A stretch of 64,000 bases of DNA, from NCBI RefSeq assembly GCF_900162685.1, contig NZ_LT727827.1:686200-750199 (forward strand), in the 5' to 3' direction. Source of the stretch: Terribacillus halophilus. GTDB lineage: Bacteria; Bacillota; Bacilli; Bacillales; Amphibacillaceae. Positions 27,302 through 35,620 of the stretch are shown here, in pieces. How positions within the stretch are numbered: the stretch's first letter is position 1; every line of letters starts with the position of its first letter. The position numbers and the translations under genes were made by a program. The notes under the pieces were generated by a model that was given only the letters and a program-made list of their open reading frames with translations, did no database searches and was not told where the DNA came from.

Positions 27302-27580
27302 TCATGCAACTTTTACATTGCTCTTCCCCCTCCTTGATAGCCCAATAGGCTTTCTACTACCATTGTGAGCTGCTTTATAGAAAGGGTTATACCTCTTTTC
27401 ATCTGAAATTAGAAAGCTGACAATCGGATCTATGTCCAGATTAGAATGAGAGAATAATTCCATCTTTTTATTTATTCTCTTAGCAATATCATTAATATTT
27501 GGAAACTTCTCGAGTAGCATGCCCTCTTCATACAATAAGTCGTAGCTACCCGCCACTTGATAAGGCTGTGAGCTTAGCTG
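27302..27580 (-). pseudogene. 5'-truncated gene of unknown function
   Basis: The C-terminal part of an unrecognised protein (LLYEEGMLLEKFPNINDIAK, ISDEKRYNPFYKAAHNGSRK). The upstream extension of the frame runs into the terminator of the next gene, so the true 5' end is gone. Confidence 0.4.
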
Positions 27581-27616
27581 AGTTGCTGGGTGTGGTGTTG
27601 GAAGACATATACACAA

Positions 27617-27652
27617 CAAAGGAAGGCAATAAGTAGCTATCGCCTTCCTTTG
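27617..27652 (-). terminator. Terminator of the DUF4238 gene
   Basis: Perfect 11-bp stem CAAAGGAAGGC / GCCTTCCTTTG overlapping the end of the gene. Confidence 0.75.
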
Positions 27653-28575
27653 TTTGTTTTTCTTCCGTGTATGTTTTTAGGTTTAGGAGTTCGAATAGTA
27701 GAAGGATCCCGACCATTTTTTATTAATTTATGTCTTAAAATTCGTTCTATCTCCTCAACGTGGGAGTAATCATCTTCACTGAGATAAATAAATCTATAAC
27801 AACTTTTAATTTGGAAGAAGTTTATTTGCTTTACTTCAATTTCCCCTATATCAATCTTCCTATTTCTGACTCTCTTAAACCATGAAGTTGCAAACCCTTT
27901 TTGTACTAAGCACAAAGAATACTTTGGACTAAGCGGGAAATGGATCTCATCACTTAACGTAGCCATATTTTGAAATCGCTTATCTCCGTTAAACCTAGCC
28001 TGTATCTGATCTAAAGATTGTTTTTGAGCAAAAGGATGATCTGAAGTACATAAAGGAAGACTTGATGTATTCTTAAATACCACCCAATAAAAGTTTTTAA
28101 GGAGATTTTCCTTCACAAACTTTTGTAATGGGTGCCCCGCAATCAACATAGTATGTGCTACTAATGGTGATAGTCCGATTTGAAAAGGCTCATATAGATT
28201 TATCCCCGTCCCCAATCTATAGCTTTCCTCTCTAAATCGTTTAGTGCGCAGATACTGATATGCCAAGAAGTTAGCAATAACTTCTTTATCTTTATAACTA
28301 AGTTTAAAAAAATGATGTTTTTCTACCCTTTCCATGAAATGAGGGTAAAATGAAGAGAATTCATCTTCATAGAATTGATTAATCTGGGTTTCAACTGTTT
28401 GTACCCTTCCTGGTAACAAATCATAAAAGTACCTTTCACTTGCAGCTGCTTTTGGATTCAGAGGGAAAGAACTAAGAAATATTTTATCATATGCATGCAA
28501 TTGACCTGATTGGTCGACAAATTTCTCAAGATAAAACCTAGGTACATAGTGCTGTAACTTAACGATCTGCCCCAT
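27637..28575 (-). CDS. DUF4238 family protein
   Basis: A 312-residue protein opening with LQHYVPRFYLEKFVDQSGQL, the signature of DUF4238, followed by an acidic helical region (VETQINQFYEDEFSSFYPHF) and a central TSDHPF motif. Members are soluble proteins of unknown function often found in mobile regions. The ATG has GAAGGTGAAG upstream. A lone gene with its own terminator. Function not known. Confidence 0.7.
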   Translation of the reverse strand: MGQIVKLQHYVPRFYLEKFVDQSGQLHAYDKIFLSSFPLNPKAAASERYFYDLLPGRVQTVETQINQFYEDEFSSFYPHFMERVEKHHFFKLSYKDKEVIANFLAYQYLRTKRFREESYRLGTGINLYEPFQIGLSPLVAHTMLIAGHPLQKFVKENLLKNFYWVVFKNTSSLPLCTSDHPFAQKQSLDQIQARFNGDKRFQNMATLSDEIHFPLSPKYSLCLVQKGFATSWFKRVRNRKIDIGEIEVKQINFFQIKSCYRFIYLSEDDYSHVEEIERILRHKLIKNGRDPSTIRTPKPKNIHGRKTNKGRR

Positions 28576-28701
28576 GAAACTTCACCTTCTTTTCTAATTT
28601 CACAATTCGATATATTCACCCAATATTCCTTCTAGAATTTTAGAAATTATATCACACCTTTTATTCTTTGGATGCGATTATAGAGGTAAAAGGAGGAGAT
28701 A

Positions 28702-28956
28702 TTATGTTAAGACCAATCAGAATTGAATTGTATGGAGAGTATGTTGGCAAGAATGGATATTTCGCAGGAAGCTTTACTAGCTTTTGTGGATAGTGAAGAT
28801 GATGATCATAAAGTAATGCCTGAGCTGACAACGCAGCATCCGAAGCTTGCACAGTTCACGCAGGATGAAATTGAGTCATTTGAATTTATTTATCAAAAGG
28901 ATATGGCAGCAGTACATGGAATTGAAAAAAAACCTCCAATTAATAGACTAAACTAG
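28702..28956 (+). pseudogene. Small frameshifted gene of unknown function
   Basis: A strong ribosome site (AAAGGAGGAGA) precedes an ATG that opens a frame of only 29 codons (MLRPIRIELYGEYVG). A second frame with convincing composition (MDISQEALLAFVDSEDDDHK, FTQDEIESFEFIYQKDMAAV) overlaps it and runs to 28956. A frameshift near 28720 would join them. It lies directly before an IS3-type element. Confidence 0.35.
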
Positions 28957-29026
28957 TCAAATGGGACATAAAAAACACCCTTCAAGTGATACACTAAGAA
29001 TAAGTGTACATTTGGAGGGTATTTTT

Positions 29027-29884
29027 ATGGAGAAAAATAGATATTCGGCAGAAACGAAATAGGCAGTGGTAAAAGATAAATTAAGTGGTCAGTATACCAA
29101 CCAACAATTAATGGAGAAGCATGGGATTAAAAATGTCTCGCAGATTAAGACGTGGATGAAATGGTATCGGGATAATCAGATGCATCGATTTGATCAGCCG
29201 ATTGGAAAGCAATACAGCTACGGCTACGGACCGGAATATGCTTCTAAAGAGGAAAGAACGAACAGACAAATCGAGCACTTAAAAGTAGAAAATGAAATTC
29301 TAAAAAAGTACTTGGAGATAGAAAAGGAGTTGAAAAAGAGATGGAAATCGCAGGGGGAGTCTGTCATCATCGCCCCGAACCTTCTGAATCGGGACTTCAC
29401 GGCTATGCACCCTAATACAAAATGGGGCACAGATATAACATATATCCAATACGGACCAAGAACGTTGTATCTCTCTACCATCATGGACTTATACAACAAT
29501 GAAATCGTCGCATACAGTTTGGATAATCATCAACAGATATCACTTGTCCTGAATACATTGAGAAAAGCCGTAGTGAGCCGAAATAATCCAGAAGGCTTTA
29601 TTGTACATTCCGATCAGGGAAGTGTGTACACGTCTTATGGTTATCAACAAGAGTTAGCAGAACGAAGACTAACCAGCAGCATGTCAAGGAGAGGAAATTG
29701 TTGGGATAATACGGTAATTGAATCGTTCCATTCGAGTTTAAAGTCTGAGGAGTTTATGTACACAAGATTCAATTCCACAACAGAGAAAGAAGTTATCGAA
29801 CGGATTCACCGATACATGAAGTATTATAATGAAGAGCGTATCCAAAAAAAAATTAGGCTGCCATGCACCAAAGGAATATGGTAG
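29027..29884 (+). pseudogene. IS3-family transposase, internally deleted with a nonsense codon
   Basis: The frame starts at an ATG after GGAGGG. Its 12th codon is TAG (29060), probably from TGG. The first 100 codons match OrfA (LSGQYTNQQLMEKHGIKNVS, a coiled coil around EHLKVENEILKKYLEIE), then run directly into the OrfB catalytic core: D in WGTDITY, D in HSDQGS and E in VIESFHSSLK. The N-terminal part of OrfB is missing, so orfA and orfB are fused by a deletion. The DDE residues remain, but the protein is very unlikely to work. Confidence 0.85.
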
Positions 29885-29895
29885 CATGGCAGCCT
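29855..29895 (+). terminator. Hairpin at the end of the IS transposase
   Basis: Perfect 12-bp arms AGGCTGCCATGC / GCATGGCAGCCT overlap the transposase stop codon. Confidence 0.5.
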
Positions 29896-30011
29896 AATAA
29901 GGGTGTTTTGTTTGTGCCTCACATCGCTAGGTCAGTCTAAGGACTTTTAAATTAGAAAGCTTTTGTTGCCACATAAACTCGCCAACTCTGCATTTAGAGT
30001 CAAAGTCTGTG

Positions 30012-30049
30012 GAATTACAAGGAGAAACCACTATGTTACCTTGTAATTC
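30012..30049 (-). terminator. Terminator after the small hydrophobic peptide gene
   Basis: Perfect 11-bp stem GAATTACAAGG / CCTTGTAATTC just beyond the stop of the 27-residue gene. Confidence 0.55.
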
Positions 30050-30059
30050 TCAAATTGAT

Positions 30060-30143
30060 TTATCTGTTTTTTAGTGTGATAATCAGTGACCCTATTGAGA
30101 CAATAATTGCTAAAACAGAAATCACAATAGTCCATGCTGCCAT
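30060..30143 (-). CDS. 27-residue hydrophobic peptide (possible type I toxin)
   Basis: The ATG at 30143 follows a strong ribosome site (GAAAGGAG). The peptide is one membrane helix with a basic tail: MAAWTIVISVLAIIVSIGSL then IITLKNR. A terminator hairpin follows. Size, single helix and basic C-terminus resemble type I toxin or holin-like peptides of Firmicutes. An antisense RNA would be expected, and I see only a weak candidate hairpin upstream. Function is inferred from form only. Confidence 0.5.
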   Translation of the reverse strand: MAAWTIVISVLAIIVSIGSLIITLKNR

Positions 30144-30490
30144 AGCTATTACTCCTTTCATATACTTTCATTTAATTACCTGCCTCTATAGTTTCTCCTA
30201 TCACCCCCTTTATTTCCATCTTCTACTTTGCTTCTTGTATCTCTCTTTTGACACCCATTGACTATTGTCAAAATAAAAAATGCCCGCATCCTATTGTTAG
30301 AATGCGAGCTAATGTGGTGCTATTATTTTGGTTCTTGTCTTTATTCTCTTCTGCATTTATTCTCTATCCTTCCTTTGATATTTTCACCCATTTGAACGAT
30401 CTTTCATTTAAGCTTACACGAGCTTCATACAAACAATAAAGTGCCCAGCAAGTGCCCTATTTATTTCTATCCTTGCCTTATTAAATCTAT
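30144..30490. other. Intergenic region with hairpin
   Basis: No convincing gene. A hairpin (CGCATCCTA / TAGAATGCG, 30284-30306) with a TTGAC upstream could be a small RNA, possibly an antitoxin for the peptide at 30060. This is weak. Confidence 0.3.
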
Positions 30491-30715
30491 TTAATTCTTC
30501 TTCAAACGTACTCCGCTTCCTGGCCTGTTCAGGAGTAATTCTAAAGTAACTCTTTGGAATTCTCCAACCCCACTTCCTAACGCAACAGCATCCGGATACT
30601 TCCCTTTCTTACACCAATTTCGAATAGTTTGATCTTTAACACCCATAATCTCAGCTGCTTCAAGAGTATTATAGCTAGAGACATGCTTCAGCTTTTCTTT
30701 ATTCTCTTTTACCAA
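30491..30715 (-). CDS. Small MerR/excisionase-type DNA-binding protein
   Basis: A 74-residue frame with YNTLEAAEIMGVKDQTIRNW and CKKGKYPDAVALGSG, the helix-turn-helix and wing of excisionase-like proteins. The start is uncertain: TTG at 30715 has no ribosome site. A partial second copy of its first helix occurs near 30985-31015, so a related gene once lay beside it. Confidence 0.55.
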   Translation of the reverse strand: MVKENKEKLKHVSSYNTLEAAEIMGVKDQTIRNWCKKGKYPDAVALGSGVGEFQRVTLELLLNRPGSGVRLKKN

Positions 30716-30751
30716 TATAAAATAAATGAAATTTGTTAAAATATCTTTTTA

Positions 30752-30946
30752 TTACGATTCGAGAAATTGTTCTAGTTCTTTCCGACTCAAGTTTTTTGGT
30801 TCTACACCTTTTTGTTTACAATAATTTGACAGATCCCTAACTTTCACTCTTGGCTTTTGTAAATCTGTTGGAATAGTATAGATACCATCAGGAAATGCAT
30901 CATCAAATTCCTTAATATCCTTAATCAGTTTCTTGTCTATTTTCAT
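30752..30946 (-). CDS. Small protein of unknown function
   Basis: A 64-residue charged protein (MKIDKKLIKDIKEFDDAFPD, VKVRDLSNYCKQKGVEPKNL) with AGGAGGAA just before the ATG, a rather short spacing. It lies upstream of the excisionase-like gene on the same strand. Not recognised. Confidence 0.45.
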   Translation of the reverse strand: MKIDKKLIKDIKEFDDAFPDGIYTIPTDLQKPRVKVRDLSNYCKQKGVEPKNLSRKELEQFLES

Positions 30947-31333
30947 TTCCTCCTATCTTTTACACTATAATGAAATTCACTTAATATCTCTGCTGCTTTG
31001 AGTGTGTTATAGCTAGGCATCGTACTCTAAATACGTTTCATGTTTTTTTCATATGAACGCTCCTCCTACTATGCCATTGGATATTACACTCATATCCTTC
31101 TATTACCAATCACTAACAGTACATAAATTTCTCTTGAACAGTTTTATTACAATTAGTGCGCTTCCCCCCATGTTACTCTCAACTATACAGCACCGACTAA
31201 TTTACAATAAACATTGTCTTTTTAGCAGAGCGAACGGGAAAGCGGTAGGCAGATAATAATTGAATTCTTAATTATTCGTCGTCAAAAATACATCGTAGCT
31301 TCTTCCTACATCTTCTACTTTGTGAGCATCGGA
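30947..31333. other. Intergenic region with a fragment of an HTH gene
   Basis: Near 30985-31015 the minus strand reads PSYNTLKAAEI, a degenerate copy of the helix found in the 30491 gene. The rest shows no coding frame. Confidence 0.4.
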
Positions 31334-32106
31334 TCAATATTCAAATTGTATGCCTAATTTATCTGCTTGATACACAATCCAATCCGAAGGATAAGGTTCG
31401 TTACAATATGCTTTATAAAGACCTGCAACGTTATAGTCTATTTTCTTATTTTTGCTTTTAATTAATCGTAATGAAGATAAAATCTCATTTTCTACAGCTT
31501 GCGTCAATTTTGTTTCTTCATTTTTTAAGAAATAATGTTGAAATTTTTGACACAATGATATATGTCCAATTTTTCGAGGTGTATACCTTCCGTAATCTGT
31601 AGAAATCCCTTCTTTTAGTACTCTATAATACTCTAATTGTACTTTTTCAAAACTTTTGTAGAAATCTAGCAAACCTTCTTTGAAATCTTCAGGATTTAAA
31701 TCTACGCAACGCCAGCCTCTATTTCCCTTCAAAAAATGGATAGATAGTATAGATTCATCTAAATATTCACCATATTCATTTAGAATATCCCTAGTCCATG
31801 AAATATGATTCGGTAAAAAATCTAATTCAAGCCCAACTTTTATATCTATTTGATCTTTATATTTCTCTTTAAGTCTGTGCATTTCTTTAAAATATTTATC
31901 TAAATCCTGTTCTTCCATTGCTAACAAGTTTATTATAGCATCGTCATAAGGCAGTGATTGCTTAAATGAATCTGGAAGTGGTGAATGTTCAGTTAAGGAA
32001 TAACTATCAAAGTTAAGTGTTCTATAGCTCTTTTAATAAAATCCTCAGCATTTTCACCAGAGCCGTGAGGACAAAATTGAGTATGTGTATGACCGTCTTT
32101 TTTCAA
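31334..32106 (-). pseudogene. hisJ: Histidinol phosphatase (PHP family), frameshifted
   Basis: The two halves together would give a HisJ-like PHP phosphatase of about 257 residues. The TTG start (32106, with AAGGAG upstream) gives KKDGHTHTQFCPHGSGENAE, the first metal-binding motif. Near 32010 the frame breaks; the next frame continues with LNFDSYSLTEHSPLPDSFKQ, then VGLELDFLPNH and SIHFLKGNRGW. Removal of one or two bases is needed to rejoin them. The enzyme dephosphorylates histidinol phosphate; no other his gene is nearby, so this copy was probably cargo. A sequencing error is the alternative. Confidence 0.75.
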
Positions 32107-32278
32107 TTTGGTTTCTCCTTTCATTCCAAGATCATCTTCATTTCTATTAAAGATCAATCTTTTGCAATACATAGAAGATTTTACCACAGATGTTTTTTAC
32201 ACTATAGGCATTAATTATAATTTATTAATCCCGATTTCTTTCTCTAAACCTCACTCTTTCCTCTACTATATATCCCTG

Positions 32279-32466
32279 CCAAAAAGTCGGTACCCAACCC
32301 CAAATCTCCCCAATCCCTTGTCTCCCAAGGCTTCCGCCCTCTTATCTCCCACTTTCTCTTCCATCCATTATGTTATTAAGTACTTCCCCAAAACACCTGA
32401 TTTTCCTCCCTTTTTTCCGTTCTGGGTTGTATCGAATTTTCGGACAATGTTATTAAGTTGGTATCG
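32279..32466 (+). repeat. Tn7-left-end-like sites
   Basis: Three related motifs in plus orientation: CCAAAAAGTCGGTACCC at 32279, TGTTATTAAGTACTTCC at 32371 and TGTTATTAAGTTGGTATCG at 32448. They resemble the TnsB site of Tn7 (ACAAAATAGTTGGGAACT). Three spaced sites match the arrangement of Tn7's left end. The terminal TGT is not clear. Confidence 0.5.
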
Positions 32467-32497
32467 ATAATGGAATGAGGAGATAGGAGAAAAGATT

Positions 32498-32970
32498 GAA
32501 ATATAACGTTTTTGGGATCGCATAGAAACAAGAAAAACAAAAGAGGAAATAAGGCTCGAATATAGGATTAAACCACAGAGAAGCCCACCATTGAGCTATT
32601 TCGAGCTTATAAGGGGCTAACTCATAGAAATTCTGCAGCTACACAATTAAGCGAAATATAACAGATTTGGGATGATGTTATATTCCATGCTTTCACTCAA
32701 TTTCTTATTGGTTTCACCAAAACAAAAAGGGGTATAAACCGCTTGGTTGAGCCATTTCTTATTTCTATGATCTTCTCTGAAAGGAATGATCCCTGGTACA
32801 AATTTGAGTTAAATGTAACAATTTTGGGACATGATGGAGAGAAAAAATAAGGAAAAGAAGAGATAATCCTACGGATTCCTAAGGACAACAAAAGCAAAAA
32901 GAAACCCGGAAAGCTACTGAAATCGTATAAGAAAGGCATAATACACAGAAATATAACGGATTTGGGATGA
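32498..32970 (+). repeat. Four spaced direct repeats (GAAATATAACRGATTTGGGA)
   Basis: Copies start at 32498, 32653, 32810 and 32948, all in plus orientation and about 140-156 bases apart. They share ATAAC----TTTGGGA and lie in a purine-rich, gene-free stretch between the two Tn7-like end arrays. Confidence 0.6.
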
Positions 32971-33100
32971 GACAGACGGAAGGAAGAAAAAAAGACTGGA
33001 CCCATATTGGATCCAGCCTGGATTTTGATTGTTTTTATTGAATATGGATTGAGTACATAACGTCTGCCTGCTCTTTTTTCTTCTCTCTTCCTTCCGCTTC

Positions 33101-33141
33101 GGATACCAACTATTTAACAGCAGATACCGACTTTTTAGCGT
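33101..33141 (-). repeat. Tn7-right-end-like sites, pair
   Basis: Two tandem motifs, 21 bases apart, in minus orientation: TTAAATAGTTGGTATCC (33101-33120) and GCTAAAAAGTCGGTATC (33122-33141). They match the plus-oriented sites at 32279 and 32448 closely, so the two arrays look like the two ends of one element about 870 bp long or a collapsed element. Confidence 0.5.
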
Positions 33142-33253
33142 GGGGAAGAAGAATTTAGCAGGGAGATAAAAATCAGGTAGTTTTCCATCATCAAAAACAA
33201 ATTTAAAAGAAGCAATTAAATTGTCAGTATACAATTGTATCCCTCCTAAACAA

Positions 33254-33282
33254 AAACCCAATGTAATGACTACATTGGGTTT
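33254..33282 (-). terminator. Rho-independent terminator downstream of glmS
   Basis: Stem AAACCCAATGTA / TACATTGGGTTT with a T-run on the minus strand. It could end glmS transcription after reading through the right-end repeats. Confidence 0.7.
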
Positions 33283-33294
33283 ATTTGCTATTCG

Positions 33295-33374
33295 CTTGCC
33301 GACTTTGTTCTACACTTGCCGTCTTTATTTAATACTTGCCAACTTTGTTTTACACTTGCTGACTTTGTTTAAAT
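33295..33374 (-). repeat. Four tandem 20-bp repeats beside glmS (Tn7-right-end-like)
   Basis: Exact 20-base periodicity: units at 33295, 33315, 33335 and 33355 with consensus CTTGCCGACTTTGTTTTACA. On the minus strand each reads ACAAAGTCGGCAAG, close to the other TnsB-like sites here. Four overlapping sites of about this length are the layout of Tn7's right end. The array stops 30 bases from the glmS stop codon, where attTn7 insertion would fall. No terminal ACA is visible at the expected place, so the end may be a relic. Confidence 0.65.
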
Positions 33375-33404
33375 TCGATAAGGTAAAGTCTTTCACTTTC
33401 TTTC

Positions 33405-35207
33405 TTATTCCACCGTAACACTCTTAGCCAAGTTCCTCGGCTTATCAACATCCGCACCACGCTGAACTGCTGCGTAATAAGCAAGCAATTGCAATGGTAC
33501 GACACTTACTAATGGTGACAATAGCTCATTTACAGCTGGGATAACGAAGGCGTCTTCGTCATGCTCGAGGCCTTTCATGCTGATGAGCAGGGTGTTGGCA
33601 CCGCGTGCGTTTACTTCTTGTACGTTACCACGGATAGAGTGGTTAACAGAGCTTTGTGTTGCTAGCGCGATGACTGGTGTGCCTTCTTCGATCAAGGCGA
33701 TTGTTCCGTGTTTTAGTTCTCCTCCAGCGAAGCCTTCTGCTTGGATGTAGGAGATTTCTTTTAGTTTTAGTGATCCTTCGACGCAGACGAAGTAATCGAC
33801 ACCGCGGCCGATGAAGAAAGCGTTACGGGATTCACTTAGATAATGTTGTGCTAGTGTTTCGAATGTTTCTTTTTGATCTGTCAGTACTTCCATTGCGTTC
33901 GCTACAATTGCAAGCTCTTGAAGCGGGTTGAAATCAAGTTTGATTTCTTTGCCGTTTGCTGTGTCTACAGCAAGTAATAGCATAACAGCCATTTGAGCTG
34001 TATATGCTTTAGTAGAGGCTACCGCGATTTCCGGGCCTGCATAAAGCGGCAATGTGAAGTCTGCTTCACGAGAAAGGGTGGATCCTGGCACGTTTGTGAT
34101 TGTTAGTGCTGGGTGTCCAAGTTCTTTGACCTGTACCAATACAGCTCTGCTGTCGGCAGTTTCACCGGATTGAGATAGGAAGATGAATAATGGCTTCTCT
34201 GATAGAAGCGGCATATTATAAGAGAATTCACTTGCGATATGCACTTCAACTGGAATCTTAGCCAAGTTTTCGATAAATTGTTTACCAACTAGACCAGCAT
34301 TGTAGCTCGTTCCAGCTGCAACAATGTAGATACGGTCTGCATCTAACATTGCGTTACGGATAGCAGGGTCCATTTTGATTTCTTCTGCTTCATTCTGGTA
34401 GTGCTGAATGATTTTACGGATAACAAACGGCTGCTCATCCGTTTCTTTTAGCATGAAGTGATCGTATGTGCCTTTTTCTGTATCAGCAGCATCGATTTCC
34501 GTTTTGAACGTTTCGCGCTCTACTTTTGTGCCATCAAGCAGCTGGATTTCCACGCTGTCACGGCGCACGATAACGATCTCTTTATCACGGATTTCTTTGT
34601 ACGTATCTGTTTCGCGAAGTGTTGCCATCGCATCACTCGCTACGACGTTAAAGCCTTCACCAATACCAACTAGCAATGGGCTCTTGTTTTTCGCTACATA
34701 GATTGTCTCGTTATCTTCTGCATCAATCATTGCAAGTGCATAAGAACCAGTTAGCAAGCTAACAGCTTTACGGAATGCTTTAGCTGTATCCTGCAATTCG
34801 TCATGCATTTTTTCGATAAGCTGTACTACGATTTCTGTATCTGTATCACTTTTCAATGTTACGTCAGAAAGGTATTCTTTACGGATTTCCACATAGTTCT
34901 CGATTACACCGTTATGCACGATAGTGAATCTGCCAGAAGCGCTTTGGTGCGGGTGCGCGTTATCTACGTTCGGTGCACCGTGTGTCGCCCAGCGTGTATG
35001 ACCTATTCCCATAGTGGATGAAACGTTGTGATCTACTTTTTCACGCAATGCAGCAATACGGCCTTTCACTTTGAAAAGGTTCACGCCTTGCTCGTTCTCA
35101 ATTGCGATACCAGCTGAATCATATCCGCGATACTCCAGCTTCTCTAGTCCGTTAAGCAATACTTCCTTTGTATCATTCTGTCCAATATATCCTACAATTC
35201 CACACAT
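33405..35207 (-). CDS. glmS: Glutamine-fructose-6-phosphate aminotransferase
   Basis: A 600-residue enzyme that makes glucosamine-6-phosphate from fructose-6-phosphate and glutamine, the first step to cell-wall amino sugars. The N-terminal glutaminase starts with Cys2 (MCGIVGYIG). Two SIS sugar-isomerase domains follow (about 285-425 and 450-590), and the C-terminus is [12 protein letters not shown]. The conserved 3' end of this gene is the site read by TnsD, so it is the anchor for the island downstream. Expression is controlled by the ribozyme in its leader. Confidence 0.98.
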   Translation of the reverse strand: MCGIVGYIGQNDTKEVLLNGLEKLEYRGYDSAGIAIENEQGVNLFKVKGRIAALREKVDHNVSSTMGIGHTRWATHGAPNVDNAHPHQSASGRFTIVHNGVIENYVEIRKEYLSDVTLKSDTDTEIVVQLIEKMHDELQDTAKAFRKAVSLLTGSYALAMIDAEDNETIYVAKNKSPLLVGIGEGFNVVASDAMATLRETDTYKEIRDKEIVIVRRDSVEIQLLDGTKVERETFKTEIDAADTEKGTYDHFMLKETDEQPFVIRKIIQHYQNEAEEIKMDPAIRNAMLDADRIYIVAAGTSYNAGLVGKQFIENLAKIPVEVHIASEFSYNMPLLSEKPLFIFLSQSGETADSRAVLVQVKELGHPALTITNVPGSTLSREADFTLPLYAGPEIAVASTKAYTAQMAVMLLLAVDTANGKEIKLDFNPLQELAIVANAMEVLTDQKETFETLAQHYLSESRNAFFIGRGVDYFVCVEGSLKLKEISYIQAEGFAGGELKHGTIALIEEGTPVIALATQSSVNHSIRGNVQEVNARGANTLLISMKGLEHDEDAFVIPAVNELLSPLVSVVPLQLLAYYAAVQRGADVDKPRNLAKSVTVE

Positions 35208-35226
35208 GTCGTTGTTGTCCTCCTCA

Positions 35227-35466
35227 AGACTAGAAGGGGCAAACGAACGGCCTGCGCTCTAAAAGCTCGGGGCGTTGTTTGCCCCTTTCTCGTATATCTA
35301 TTATTTTTCACATCTTGTTCGGTCCTTATCCAGAAAGTCGCCTCTCTGCTTTCGGCTCTTGAACATAACGACTGAGATGTGTGCAATCGGGAGGCATCCG
35401 CCGAATAACTCGATAAACCTCCACCTCGTCAACTTACCCCACCGCTCGGGATAAGTCCTGGCGCTT
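35227..35466 (-). ncRNA. glmS ribozyme / riboswitch
   Basis: The leader shows the conserved parts of the GlcN6P-activated ribozyme on the minus strand: AGCGCC at the cleavage site (cut just before G at 35464), GACGAGGTGGAGGTTTATCG and TCGGCGGATGCCTCCCG. A GC-rich hairpin (GGGGCAAAC...GTTTGCCCC) and GAGGAGGACAAC lead to the glmS start. When GlcN6P is abundant, self-cleavage leads to mRNA decay and lowers glmS expression. Confidence 0.95.
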
Positions 35467-35521
35467 TAATTGTGTTGATAACCTCTATCCTCTCTTTCCT
35501 GCTAGAATGACTAACTTCTCC

Positions 35522-35551
35522 ATTTTACATGAAGTAATTCCAGTTGGTCAA
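35522..35551 (-). promoter_or_regulatory. Sigma-A-like promoter of the glmS leader
   Basis: On the minus strand TTGACC (35551-35546) and TAAAAT (35527-35522) are 18 bases apart, about 55 bases before the ribozyme cleavage site. Confidence 0.6.
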
Positions 35552-35576
35552 TTCTTTCTTGTTACATAAAATAACA

Positions 35577-35612
35577 TATGCGCAAAGGGTATGTTGCGTT
35601 CCTTTGCGCATA
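35577..35612 (-). terminator. Terminator after glmM
   Basis: Stem ATGCGCAAAGG / CCTTTGCGCAT between glmM and the glmS promoter. It separates the sigW-to-glmM operon from glmS, at least in part. Confidence 0.75.
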
Positions 35613-35620
35613 CGTTATTT

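Larger units (their letters stand above)
28962..29921 (+). mobile_element. Decayed IS3-family insertion sequence
   Basis: Imperfect terminal inverted repeats bound the element: TGGGACATAAAAAACACCCTT on the left (first 20 bases considered) and, on the reverse strand of the right end, TGAGGCACAAACAAAACACC. Between them lies one transposase frame. The 960-bp length is shorter than intact IS3/IS150-type elements because part of the second frame is missing. No clear target duplication was seen. Confidence 0.8.

Noticed and set aside
32641..33261. Minus-strand frames in the gene-free stretch near glmS
   Set aside because: Phe/Ser/Leu-rich frames that arise from the purine-rich composition of the other strand; no ribosome sites.
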